Of a stretch of DNA of 64,000 bases, positions 17,265-25,943 are shown piece by piece (position 1 is the first letter of the stretch; the number at the start of each line of letters is the position of its first letter). The DNA is from Spirosoma sp. 48-14 (lineage in GTDB: Bacteria; Bacteroidota; Bacteroidia; Cytophagales; Spirosomataceae). Location: contig NZ_MKUD01000002.1 of NCBI RefSeq assembly GCF_001898575.1, positions 47,210-111,209 of the forward strand. Direction: 5' to 3'. Position numbers and translations under genes: made by a program. The notes under the pieces are model-generated. The model made no database searches and was not told the origin of the DNA. It saw nothing but the letters and a program-made list of their open reading frames with translations.

Positions 17265-17547
17265 GTACCGTTTTGGTGAAGGTTTTGATGTAAAAACCGT
17301 TCCTGAGTTGGGCTGGCAATCGCTTCAGAATAGTGAACTACTCCGAGCGATGAGCCAGGAAGAACTTGAATTCCTGATTACAGCCGATAAAAACTTGAGC
17401 TATCAACAAAACTATCGCAAGTGGAACGTAAAACTGATTGTGCTAAATACGGTTGACAATCGGTACAAAAGCGTTCTTCCATTTGTCGATAAAATCAAGG
17501 AACTTTTCAAGCAGAACACGATTCAAGACTATAACTGGATCGACTAG
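17221..17547 (+). CDS. DUF5615 PIN-like toxin candidate
   Basis: 108 residues, starting with GTG at 17221 inside the DUF433 gene. LLDENLPKKLKYRF near the start and EFLITADKNLSYQQ near residue 58 supply the acidic residues typical of the DUF5615 PIN-like fold (PF18480). A ribonuclease toxin role is inferred from family and pairing; no activity is shown by the sequence. Together with the antitoxin it occupies the gap where an efflux operon would be continuous. Confidence 0.8.
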   Translation: MFKLLLDENLPKKLKYRFGEGFDVKTVPELGWQSLQNSELLRAMSQEELEFLITADKNLSYQQNYRKWNVKLIVLNTVDNRYKSVLPFVDKIKELFKQNTIQDYNWID

Positions 17548-17558
17548 TAAGTAGACTT

Positions 17559-17579
17559 GGTCAACCCGAAGGTTTGGCC
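17559..17579. terminator. Weak bidirectional hairpin between convergent genes
   Basis: GGTCAACC-CGAA-GGTTTGGCC forms an 8-base stem with one bulge and one G.T pair between the toxin gene and the TolC-like gene. No strong T-tract. Confidence 0.35.
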
Positions 17580-17637
17580 GAAAGTACAGCAGGGGGTAAT
17601 GCGTTCATAAGCGAGGCCATTTTTAGAATTGAGTTGG

Positions 17638-19020
17638 TCAATTACTGACGGCTACCGCCCGGTCGAGGGCAGCGCGTTTGACAAGGACGTCCATACGAGC
17701 CAGCGAGTGTTGTAGCTGGGCCGTTTGGCGATCATTCTGGTAGCGGATGTACTCAATCAATAGCGATTGGCCGTTGCGGTATTTACTGTCGATAACCCGG
17801 AACGTCTGATCGGCATTGAGCACACCACTTTGCGTAGCTGTCAGGCTTTCAGTAGCCGCATTCAGGTCGTAATAGGCTTGTAAGACCTGCAACTGGATTT
17901 GTCGCTGCACTTCGGCGAGTTTAGTTTGTAGCGCGTCGGTCTGAATTTTAGCCTGCTGAATCTTCGAGCGTTTTTCGTAGCCCTTAAACAAATCCCATTG
18001 CAAGCCAACCTGCGCCACTAGATACGCCTGATTCTGAAAGGTGTAGCCAAATCCCTGAAAGCCCGTATTGCCACCGACATATACATTCGGAATTTTAGCA
18101 TTGGCCTCATTGAGCTTTACCGCCGTTCGGGCAGCATCCAGCGATCCATTCAATTGAATCAGTTCTTGCCGACCACGGAGGGCCGTTTGTTGTAAGTCAG
18201 CCAAATTTTCCTTCGACTCAGGCAGGATTTTTGTAAGCGATGAATCGACATCGATTACCGCGTTCAACTCCCGGTTCAGCAGGAAGTTGAAATAGGCTTT
18301 GGCCGTTTCGCGATTTTTTTGCGCTACGGCTAGTTGCTGATCGACTTTACTGATTTCGTAGCGAGCTGAGGTTAACACTTCTTTTGTGGCTACATTATTG
18401 GCAATCAGTTTCTCATTCAGGCGGGCCAGTTCAGTCAGAACTTTGTTTGAGTTCTCGTAAATCCGAATAGCATCGAGCGTTTGCAGGTACTGATAGTAAG
18501 CCGTAGCGATATTATATCGAAGTTCATTCTCAACCACACGCTTACGAGCCTCCTGAGCTGAAAGCAGTTGTTTCTGAATGAGGTAGTTGTACTGAATATC
18601 CGTGTTGAAAATCGCGTAGCTGATCGTGAGCTTGGTATCGTGGAAATTATTGGGAGCCAATAACTGATTGACATTCTCAATATTGGTCGGGAATCGATCA
18701 GCGCCTATAATCTGGTTCAGCGTTTTATACGCCGGATTAAGCAGATCCCCTACCGGAAACTCCAGCCGTCGGCCACCAGCTGCCAGCGAATAAGTAGGAT
18801 TGAACGCAACACGCGGATAAAAGAGAGAACGAGCCTGATGCAAAGACTCGGTGACACGGCTGATCTCCAGCGATTCCTGCCGAAGTCCCAGATTGTTAGC
18901 CACACCTTCCCGAATGTAGTTTTCCAGAATCGGTGATACGCTCGGTGGAGCAGGCTGCGCTGACATAGATAGGGGAAGCAGCAGAGTCAGATAGCGAATG
19001 TGTTTAAGTATGAGTATCAT
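17638..19020 (-). CDS. TolC-family outer-membrane efflux channel
   Basis: 460 residues with a signal peptide (about 1-22, ending SMSAQ) and two repeats of long helices separated by short beta strands. YLVAQVGLQWDLFKGYEKRSK near residue 345 is the strand-helix junction typical of outer-membrane efflux proteins (PF02321). It should form the exit duct for the RND pump encoded downstream. A TetR operator copy lies 18 bases upstream of its start. Confidence 0.9.
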   Translation of the reverse strand: MILILKHIRYLTLLLPLSMSAQPAPPSVSPILENYIREGVANNLGLRQESLEISRVTESLHQARSLFYPRVAFNPTYSLAAGGRRLEFPVGDLLNPAYKTLNQIIGADRFPTNIENVNQLLAPNNFHDTKLTISYAIFNTDIQYNYLIQKQLLSAQEARKRVVENELRYNIATAYYQYLQTLDAIRIYENSNKVLTELARLNEKLIANNVATKEVLTSARYEISKVDQQLAVAQKNRETAKAYFNFLLNRELNAVIDVDSSLTKILPESKENLADLQQTALRGRQELIQLNGSLDAARTAVKLNEANAKIPNVYVGGNTGFQGFGYTFQNQAYLVAQVGLQWDLFKGYEKRSKIQQAKIQTDALQTKLAEVQRQIQLQVLQAYYDLNAATESLTATQSGVLNADQTFRVIDSKYRNGQSLLIEYIRYQNDRQTAQLQHSLARMDVLVKRAALDRAVAVSN

Positions 19021-19037
19021 AATCGCCTATCAATTAA

Positions 19038-19051
19038 TGAACAGTGTTTAG
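19038..19051. promoter_or_regulatory. TetR operator copy 1, upstream of the TolC-like gene
   Basis: TGAACAGTGTTTAG, a near-dyad (TGAACA-G-TGTTTA), identical over 14 bases to the copy in front of the tetR gene at 19718-19731. Located between the tetR stop and the channel gene start. Confidence 0.65.
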
Positions 19052-19069
19052 TATAATGTCAAAAAAATA

Positions 19070-19687
19070 TCAAAGACCAGTTTCAAGCGTTTTGATGAAC
19101 AGAAGGAAAGACTCCTCCATGAGGGGTATGACCCGATCGTCTCCAAACATACTTAACCGTCGACGCAGAAACAGGGCCACTATGCCATGTACCATACTCC
19201 AGATCATCAGACTTGCCTGCTCAGCATCGTTATGTTTAAGTAACCCCATATCGATACAGGCCTGCACCACATTTTGCAGTACTAAGAAAGCATGATGGCC
19301 ATCTTCCCATACATCGTTCCGACAGTCCAGGGTGTCGATAGGAGCCGTCATAATGAACATCAAATCATACAATTCTGGATTGGCGACCGCAAATTTCAGG
19401 TACAGACGTCCCATTTCAACCAGTTTATCGAACGGGTTTTCGATCTGGGCAATCGGAGCAAACTCCTGAATAAGCTTTGTAAAAGCAGCCTGATGTAAAG
19501 CAAAGAACAGTTCGTTCTTGTCTTTATAGTAAAGGTAAATCGTGGCAGGGCTATATTCTATTTCATCGGCAATGTTGCGAATGCTTACCTTTTCGTAGCC
19601 GTTAGCCAGAAATAATTTCTGGGCAGCTTCTAAAATCAGCTTCCGCATTTCCTCCCGTTCCCGCTCCTTGCGCTCTACAATTCCCAT
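19070..19687 (-). CDS. TetR/AcrR-family repressor of the efflux system
   Basis: 205 residues. The N-terminal helix-turn-helix spans about 15-60 (ISIRNIADEIEYSPATIYLY-type block, YYKDKNELFFALH following). The C-terminal ligand domain ends with MIWSMVHGIVALFLRRRL near residue 165, the WHG-type TetR C-terminal domain. It should repress itself and the efflux genes, since two identical operators lie in front of tetR and the channel gene. Inducer unknown. Confidence 0.9.
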   Translation of the reverse strand: MGIVERKEREREEMRKLILEAAQKLFLANGYEKVSIRNIADEIEYSPATIYLYYKDKNELFFALHQAAFTKLIQEFAPIAQIENPFDKLVEMGRLYLKFAVANPELYDLMFIMTAPIDTLDCRNDVWEDGHHAFLVLQNVVQACIDMGLLKHNDAEQASLMIWSMVHGIVALFLRRRLSMFGDDRVIPLMEESFLLFIKTLETGL

Positions 19688-19708
19688 TGCTTTGTTTTAT
19701 TAACAATG

Positions 19709-19739
19709 CAAACTTACTGAACAGTGTTTAGCAAACAAA
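19709..19739 (-). promoter_or_regulatory. tetR promoter with operator in the spacer
   Basis: On the minus strand a -33 TTTG (19736-19739) and a -7 TAAGTTTG (19709-19716) are 19 bases apart, the ideal Bacteroidota spacing. Operator copy 2 (19718-19731, TGAACAGTGTTTAG on the plus strand) lies entirely in the spacer, so bound repressor would block the polymerase. Confidence 0.75.
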
Positions 19740-19839
19740 CGATGATCAGATTTTTTTGATTTTGTTGATCAAACGGTCGATAAGTTGAACCAGAGAATCA
19801 GCGATTCCTAAGAACTACTACAGGCAATAGAAGTTACTG

Positions 19840-21993
19840 TTAGTCAGGTAACGTTATAATAAATTCCGTAAACACTCCGGACTCGGTCTCCACGCGTAAT
19901 GCACCCCCATGACCTTTCGATACGATGTCGTAACTAAGTGATAAGCCAAGACCCGTTCCTTCGCCAGTAGGTTTAGTAGTAAAAAAAGGCTGAAAGATTT
20001 TATTCCGAACCTCATCAGGAATGCCAATGCCATTGTCTTTTATCCGAATGACCAGCTGTTCATGATCCTGAGCTGTTTGTACGGAAACGGTGGGGACGAA
20101 GCCAGCGGTAGATTTACTTTTTTCCTGAACCGCATAAAACGCATTATTAAACAGGTTGACTAGCACACGCCCAATGTCCTCTGGAACCAGTTTAATTGTT
20201 GGTAGATTGGGGGCGAAGTCAGTAACCAATTGGGCATTAAAGCCCTTGTCTTTCGCCCGGATACCATGATAGGCCAGCCGGAGGTATTCATCCACAAGAC
20301 TGTTTAGGTCGGTTGGCTGTTTCTGTCCTGAGCTGGCCCGGCTGTGCTGAAGCATTCCACGAACAATGCTGGCGGCTCGTTTGCCATGATCACTGATTTT
20401 CTGAACATTTTGACTCAGATCGCTGAGTAAATCGGTTTCTAATCCCTCATCACGCTCATCGATAGGCTTTTCTCGCTCCTCGTTCAATTCCTCGACTAAT
20501 TCGACCGATACTTCGGCAAAGTTGTTCACGAAGTTGAGTGGATTCTGAATTTCATGCGCAATGCCTGCCGTAAGTTCACCCAGCGAAGCCAGCTTTTCCC
20601 GCTGAACGAGTTGGTCCTGGGTAGTCTTTAATTCGTCAAGCGACCTATGGAGTTCGGCGGTTCGTTTCTGAACCTGTTCTTCGAGTAGTTCGTTCTGACG
20701 GGCCAGAATCTGTTGCTTTTCCTGCTCCTGTGCCAGCGTCCGGGCCGACAGTTGTTCAACTTCGCGCAGGTTGTCGCCCAAGGCTTTGTAGGTCCGGGTA
20801 TAATCGCGCACCAGCGAAAGCGACAGCCCAACTGGAATACTGAACATAGCTACCGCGCTAAGCGCAATATCAATTGCCATCATGTATTCCATATTAAAAT
20901 GGGTAGCACTTTCCAAAATACCAGCACTTACGGAGAACACGATAATCAGCAGAAAACAATATAAAGCCGTCTTAAGCGAGTTCCAGGGTAGTCTGGCGTC
21001 GGCATCCTTGCTTTTTCGGCCTTTCCAGCTAACCCGTATGTAGTCGATAATAACCAGAATGAATGGAATACCAACGAGTTCATCCTGCGGAGCCCCTACG
21101 AAAAGGCGGTACACCTGAGTAGCCGCTACCACAAAAACCACTGTGTAATAGATCCAGGTACGTCGTAAATGCAGATACTGATAAACAGCCGTGAGCAGTA
21201 AGACAAAACCCGCGTGAAGGCTTAAATCGCTGATCATATCGGTAATAGAAATATACGTAAGCGTACCGATGTAATTGTCCAGCTCAGGTGTAGCAAAAAT
21301 CAACGTAAAAAAAAGCATGGTCCAGGCCAGGGTTCGGTTTATGGACTGGTTCCGATTGGCGCGATAGAACAAAAAGTGCAGGAGTGCCAGAATGGCAAAA
21401 ACGCCCGTAAAACACCCATTGAGTATCGACGTCCAGTGCGCTTCGCTAACCAGTGTATTGCCAGCCTGGTCGGCGGGTAAAATATCAATTCTGATTAGGT
21501 CTACGTCAGTTGCTGGCTGAACAACCGGATCTTGCCGAATCTGGTAACGCACAGCCAGCATATGCCGGTTGGTATCGGCCAACTGAAGCGGGATGAACTG
21601 AACCAATCGCTGCGACTCTCCGGAATCGAAGCGAGGTGGTTTAAGTACTGCTAACAACCGCCCATCGAGGTAAATTTCGGAGGCACCGAATTGTTGGACG
21701 ACTAGCTGAAATGCATGATTGCGGCTCTTCGGGCGAGCAGTAATGACCTGGCGAAACCATGCTTTGTTGCCCGGCCATATATCTTTACTAAGTTTAGTAG
21801 CATCAATATCAACTAAAACCTTCCACTGACGATCGTTGTATGCAGAATCAGCCCAGCGAAGATTATCGCCCGACTTAAAACGCCATTTCGATCGCTTTAC
21901 GTCATCGTCACCACGCGTAATACGGATGCCTTGTCCGAAAGTTATGTTCGTGATCAGACACGCATAAATCAACCAAAGTAATCGCCGGTTCAT
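19840..21993 (-). CDS. 7TMR-DISM sensor histidine kinase
   Basis: 717 residues: signal peptide (about 1-20), a periplasmic 7TMR-DISMED2-like beta domain (about 30-185), seven membrane spans (about 195-410), a coiled coil (about 415-465) and a kinase core. The H-box is ELTAGIAHEIQNPLNFVNNF near residue 480, the N-box NLFNNAFYAVQE, then DNGIGIP and GEGTGLGLSL. No receiver domain and no adjacent response regulator, so its partner lies elsewhere. Probably senses a carbohydrate-like periplasmic ligand; that is family-level inference. Confidence 0.88.
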   Translation of the reverse strand: MNRRLLWLIYACLITNITFGQGIRITRGDDDVKRSKWRFKSGDNLRWADSAYNDRQWKVLVDIDATKLSKDIWPGNKAWFRQVITARPKSRNHAFQLVVQQFGASEIYLDGRLLAVLKPPRFDSGESQRLVQFIPLQLADTNRHMLAVRYQIRQDPVVQPATDVDLIRIDILPADQAGNTLVSEAHWTSILNGCFTGVFAILALLHFLFYRANRNQSINRTLAWTMLFFTLIFATPELDNYIGTLTYISITDMISDLSLHAGFVLLLTAVYQYLHLRRTWIYYTVVFVVAATQVYRLFVGAPQDELVGIPFILVIIDYIRVSWKGRKSKDADARLPWNSLKTALYCFLLIIVFSVSAGILESATHFNMEYMMAIDIALSAVAMFSIPVGLSLSLVRDYTRTYKALGDNLREVEQLSARTLAQEQEKQQILARQNELLEEQVQKRTAELHRSLDELKTTQDQLVQREKLASLGELTAGIAHEIQNPLNFVNNFAEVSVELVEELNEEREKPIDERDEGLETDLLSDLSQNVQKISDHGKRAASIVRGMLQHSRASSGQKQPTDLNSLVDEYLRLAYHGIRAKDKGFNAQLVTDFAPNLPTIKLVPEDIGRVLVNLFNNAFYAVQEKSKSTAGFVPTVSVQTAQDHEQLVIRIKDNGIGIPDEVRNKIFQPFFTTKPTGEGTGLGLSLSYDIVSKGHGGALRVETESGVFTEFIITLPD

Positions 21994-22154
21994 TGGATTA
22001 GGAATGCCTATTCGTTTGTTTTGCTAAAGGTGGGCTATTTGGCCTGTCAATTGGTTAATAGGCCGCGCAATAGGATAAAGAAAAGTAAGCCAAAATCGGG
22101 AGTAAACTAATCTTTAGCGCTGATTTGTTATCTAAGTATAAAAAGCATACTCCA

Positions 22155-22775
22155 TTGAAAACAGGTAAACAAATCGGTTTCTCGCTAGCTATACTATTCA
22201 CGCTGGTCGCATCAGTGGTGGCTTATGCCCAACCGAAAGGGTATAATATTGGCGATGCCATAAGTGATTTTCGCTTAAAAAATATAGATGGCCGAACTAT
22301 TTCACTGGCCGACTACCGTTCGCAAAAAGGGCTGATTGTTGTGTTTACCAGTAATCATTGCCCCTTTGCGAAAGCTTACGAAGATCGAATTATTGGTCTG
22401 GATCGAAAATTTGCTTCGCAAGGCTATCCTGTTCTGGCTATTATGCCCAATGATCCGACTGCGTATGATGAAGATTCGTTTGGCAATATGAAAGCACGTG
22501 CTCAGGAAAAAAGCTACGGATTTGCCTATGTGATCGACGAGACGCAGAACGTGGCCCACGCTTTTGGAGCCGCCCGTACTCCACAAGTGTATGTATTGAA
22601 CCAGAAAAATGGCCAGTTTTTCCTGGAGTATGTAGGTACCATTGACGACAATCCGCAGGATAGTACGAGTGTGCAACGTCGATATGTCGATGAGGCTGTT
22701 AGTAGCCTGCTGGCAGGCAAGCCTGTACAATCGCCGATTACAAAGCCGATTGGCTGCGCAATTAACTGGAAGTAG
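22155..22775 (+). CDS. Exported redoxin (AhpC/TSA-type thioredoxin fold)
   Basis: There is no ATG before the mature domain. TTG at 22155 gives MKTGKQIGFSLAILF, an excellent signal peptide; TTG at 22125 would add ten charged residues. The mature part has VGD-like NIGDAISDFRLKNIDG and SNHCPFAKAYEDRI near residue 70, so the active site has one cysteine followed by PFA rather than CxxC. That fits a peroxiredoxin-like or one-cysteine TlpA relative acting in the periplasm. ARTPQVYVLN carries the cis-proline. Confidence 0.78.
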   Translation: MKTGKQIGFSLAILFTLVASVVAYAQPKGYNIGDAISDFRLKNIDGRTISLADYRSQKGLIVVFTSNHCPFAKAYEDRIIGLDRKFASQGYPVLAIMPNDPTAYDEDSFGNMKARAQEKSYGFAYVIDETQNVAHAFGAARTPQVYVLNQKNGQFFLEYVGTIDDNPQDSTSVQRRYVDEAVSSLLAGKPVQSPITKPIGCAINWK

Positions 22776-22893
22776 ACTAACCTTGTTGCAGATCGTTGTA
22801 AGCCCTTTCCTCTACCTCTCTCTGCTTGCTTTCCTCCTTTTCTGGCACATCGTTTGTCAAACTGGTTTGTGAAATCAAACTACACAAACTACT

Positions 22894-23439
22894 ATGAAAA
22901 AGCCCGTATTGATTTTTACGCAAATCAGACATGTAGCAGGTACACTACTCCTTGTTGCCTCGTTGGCACTATTGCAAGCTTGCGGTTCCGACGGCAAAAA
23001 AGAATCCCGTACCGAAGATGCCTTGGAAAAAACAGGCGATGCGATTTCGGCTGATACTAAGGATGCTACTGAAGGAGCCAAAGAAGATTTGAAAGAAGCT
23101 GGCGACAAGGCTAAAGACAAATCGGAAGAGATAAGCGCTGATTTTAAGCGTGAACGGGATGAGGCTGTTGCCAAAATGGAAGTTCAGAAAGAAAAATTAG
23201 ATGCCAAAATTGATGAATTAAAAGCGAAAGCCGACAAGCAAAGTGATAAGGCAAAGGCAGAGACTGAGCGGCAAAAAGCAAAGCTGGAAGAGGAGCGTAA
23301 AGAGCTTTCGGCAGACATCGATAATGCCAAAAATGCAACGGCTGACGCCTGGCAGGATGTAAAAAAGGGCTTTAAGCGGGCTGGACGCGATATTGGCGAT
23401 GCCTTCGATAAAGCCGGAGAAAAACTCAAGAAAGATTAA
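22894..23439 (+). CDS. Lipoprotein with long charged coiled coil
   Basis: 181 residues. A lipobox LLQAC (Cys30) ends a 29-residue signal peptide; the mature part is almost entirely charged, Lys/Glu/Asp/Ala-rich helix (about 40-170) with repeats like KAKADKQSDKAKAETERQK. It resembles LEA/YtxH-like stress-associated coiled coils. Function unknown; a perfect hairpin terminator follows. Confidence 0.7.
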   Translation: MKKPVLIFTQIRHVAGTLLLVASLALLQACGSDGKKESRTEDALEKTGDAISADTKDATEGAKEDLKEAGDKAKDKSEEISADFKRERDEAVAKMEVQKEKLDAKIDELKAKADKQSDKAKAETERQKAKLEEERKELSADIDNAKNATADAWQDVKKGFKRAGRDIGDAFDKAGEKLKKD

Positions 23440-23457
23440 TCCAATAGAATAAAATTA

Positions 23458-23499
23458 CATAAACGGTGCCAACTCACTCAAAAGTTGGCACCGTTTATG
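23458..23499 (+). terminator. Strong hairpin terminator
   Basis: Perfect 17-base stem CATAAACGGTGCCAACT with its inverse, 8-base loop (CACTCAAA), 18 bases after the lipoprotein stop codon. Confidence 0.75.
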
Positions 23500-23554
23500 C
23501 TTTGTGGGGTGTAGAATCCGCTCCTCAGTTTTGAGGATAGTTATACAGTTACTA

Positions 23555-23586
23555 CTTGTATTCCAGCGAGGAAAACTGTTATTTTG
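23555..23586 (+). promoter_or_regulatory. Promoter of the PpiD-like gene
   Basis: CTTG at 23555-23558 and TTATTTTG at 23579-23586 (one mismatch to TAnnTTTG) are 20 bases apart. Transcription would start near 23592, which supports translation from ATG 23614 rather than from the upstream TTG inside the -7 box. Confidence 0.5.
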
Positions 23587-23613
23587 CGGGCTAAATTGTC
23601 TGTTAAAAGCGAA

Positions 23614-25734
23614 ATGTCTGTCATTAATAAGATCAGAGAACGTTCAGGGTTAGCCGTCGGTATTATTGCCGTGAGTCTGATTCTGTTTATTGTGGGTGGT
23701 GATTTGCTCGGCGGTCGGAGTTTACTGTTCGGGGGAGACCAACAGAAAGTGGGTGAGATTGCTGGACAATCAATTGATTATCAGGATTTCAACGCTAAAG
23801 TAGACGAGTTACGGGCGCAGTATGAACAACAAACAGGTCGTGCTCCGGCGGACCAAGACATGACTCAGATTCGGGAACAAGCCTGGAATCAGCTTCTGTT
23901 TGACATAGCCTACCAGAAAGAATTCGACAAGCTAGGCCTGAAAGTATCATCCGAAGAACTCGTCGATATGGTGCAGGGTAACAACATCAGTCCCGCCGTT
24001 CGTCAGGCATTTACAAATCCGCAAACGGGCGTCTTCGACAAAAGCTCGATCATCAGCTACCTAAAAGGGCTAAAAAACCTACCTCCTCAGCAGCAGGCTG
24101 CCTGGGCTAGCTTTGAGAAAAACCTAAGTTCGGATCGGCTTCGGGAAAAATACGAAGGTCTGATGCGGCTGTCGGTATTTGCGACTACGGCCGAAGCACA
24201 AAAAGAATATCAGGCTCAGAACACGAAAGCCAACGTAAAATTCCTATTCGTACCCTACTACACGATTAACGATACGACCGTGAAAGTGACGGATTCGCAA
24301 TTGGAAGAATACCTCAATAAGCACAAAGACGATTACCCTGGTTCGGACAGCCGTTCAATTCAGTACGTAACCTTCTCTGTCGCTCCATCGAAAGAAGACA
24401 GCGCTACACTGTATAACGAAATTAAATCGCTGGCTCGTGGCCTCGGCGCTGCCCAAAACGACTCGACGTTTGCCCAACAAAACAGTGATGTCCGGGTACC
24501 GCTTTATTTGACGGCAGGCGAGATGCCGGAACAACTACGGGCTTCGATTCCAACGTTTGCACCGGGTGGTATTTATGGTCCGTTCCGCGAAGGCAATACG
24601 TACTTTATCTATAAGTATGGCGGCTCGAAAAAAGATACCAACTTCACGGCCCGTGCCAGCCACATCCTGATTCAGACTAAAGGCCTGGCCGATTCAGCAA
24701 AAGCAGATGCACGTCGTCGGGCCGAAGGTATCCTGAAACAAATTCAGGGTGGCGCCAGCTTTGAGGCCCTGGCACAAACGAACAGCCAGGATGGTTCGGC
24801 ACAGGCAGGTGGCGATCTGGGCTATTTCAAAAATAATGGCCAGATGGTAAAACCCTTCGAAGCGGCTGTATTTGGCGCCACATCGGCTGGTCTGATCCCT
24901 CGTCTGGTTGAAACCGAATTTGGTTACCACATCATCAAAGTGACCGAGCCTAAATCGAATGTATTATATCGGGTAGCGGCTATCGGCAAAACCATTGCCC
25001 CAAGCCAAACCACGCGCGACGAAGCCCTTCGGAAAGCCGATCAGTTTGCTGCCGATGTACATACCAAAGCGGAATTTGATGCGAAGGTTAAAGAAGATAA
25101 ATCGCTGGTAATTGCTACTGCCGATCGGATTCCGGAAGGAGCTGCACAGATCAATGCCCTGACAGGTCAGGAAGTACGTCAGATCGTTCGCTGGGCATAC
25201 AATGACAAAACCGATATTGGTGATGTATCGGAGCCGTTTGAAGTAGGTGACCAGTATGTAATTGCTGTGCTGACCAACAAAACGGATAAAGACAAAGTAA
25301 CTATCGACGACTATCGGAACGAACTGACGGCTAAAGTCCGGAATGAACTAAAAGCGCAGCAGATCATCAGCAAGTTGGGTAATGCTACAGGTGAACTCGA
25401 TGCCATTGCAGAGAAGTATGGTTCGGGGGCGCTGGTCGAAACCGCCGACGATGTCAATCTGGCTACTGGTTTCCTTCGCAGTGCTGGTGTCGATCCAGTT
25501 GCTCTGGGTAAAGCTTTTGGTCTGAAACCCGGCAAACGTACGAAGCCCTTTGCTGGTGAAGGCGGTGTGCTGGTCATGGAAACAACCTCGTTAACTCCTG
25601 CTCCGGCCGTTGCGGACTATACTATGTATAAGACTCAAATTCAGCAAAATAACTCGTCTCGTATTGGCTTCTACATCAACGAGGCCATTAAGGAGGCTGC
25701 TAAAGTTGAAGACCGCCGGGCCAAGTTCTATTAA
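23614..25734 (+). CDS. PpiD/SurA-like membrane-anchored peptidyl-prolyl isomerase
   Basis: 706 residues from ATG 23614 (MSVINKIRERSGLAVG). One N-terminal membrane span (about 12-32), a SurA_N-like chaperone region, and a parvulin domain at about 345-445 (ARASHILIQTKG, GGDLGYFKNNG, VKPFEAAVFG). A second, degenerate isomerase-like region follows. It folds outer-membrane proteins from the periplasmic face of the inner membrane. A classical terminator follows. Confidence 0.9.
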   Translation: MSVINKIRERSGLAVGIIAVSLILFIVGGDLLGGRSLLFGGDQQKVGEIAGQSIDYQDFNAKVDELRAQYEQQTGRAPADQDMTQIREQAWNQLLFDIAYQKEFDKLGLKVSSEELVDMVQGNNISPAVRQAFTNPQTGVFDKSSIISYLKGLKNLPPQQQAAWASFEKNLSSDRLREKYEGLMRLSVFATTAEAQKEYQAQNTKANVKFLFVPYYTINDTTVKVTDSQLEEYLNKHKDDYPGSDSRSIQYVTFSVAPSKEDSATLYNEIKSLARGLGAAQNDSTFAQQNSDVRVPLYLTAGEMPEQLRASIPTFAPGGIYGPFREGNTYFIYKYGGSKKDTNFTARASHILIQTKGLADSAKADARRRAEGILKQIQGGASFEALAQTNSQDGSAQAGGDLGYFKNNGQMVKPFEAAVFGATSAGLIPRLVETEFGYHIIKVTEPKSNVLYRVAAIGKTIAPSQTTRDEALRKADQFAADVHTKAEFDAKVKEDKSLVIATADRIPEGAAQINALTGQEVRQIVRWAYNDKTDIGDVSEPFEVGDQYVIAVLTNKTDKDKVTIDDYRNELTAKVRNELKAQQIISKLGNATGELDAIAEKYGSGALVETADDVNLATGFLRSAGVDPVALGKAFGLKPGKRTKPFAGEGGVLVMETTSLTPAPAVADYTMYKTQIQQNNSSRIGFYINEAIKEAAKVEDRRAKFY

Positions 25735-25752
25735 TAATAGACTTGATAAACG

Positions 25753-25780
25753 AAAAGCCACCGCTCAAACGGTGGCTTTT
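25753..25780 (+). terminator. Rho-independent terminator
   Basis: 11-base stem AAAAGCCACCG / CGGTGGCTTTT, 6-base loop, followed by a run of Ts, right after the PpiD-like gene. Confidence 0.92.
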
Positions 25781-25790
25781 TTTATTGGTA

Positions 25791-25943
25791 ATGGCTCGTC
25801 CTGAAATAAAGATTTTAGTAGTGACAGGTCGTCTACCAAGGCCAAACGCTGAATATCCACTGTGGGCTCAGACAAATTTCAGGAAGTTATTCAAGCTCAC
25901 AATAGAGTTCAGTTATCAGGCAATTCAGGTTTGCACTTTTTAA
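25791..25943 (+). pseudogene. Short open frame, possible gene remnant
   Basis: A 50-codon frame starting MARPEIKILVVTGRLPRPN and ending before the AraC gene's stop. The first 15 residues look like the start of a glycosyltransferase-type Rossmann protein, the rest does not. It may be the stump of a lost gene or chance; no promoter seen. Low confidence. Confidence 0.15.
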
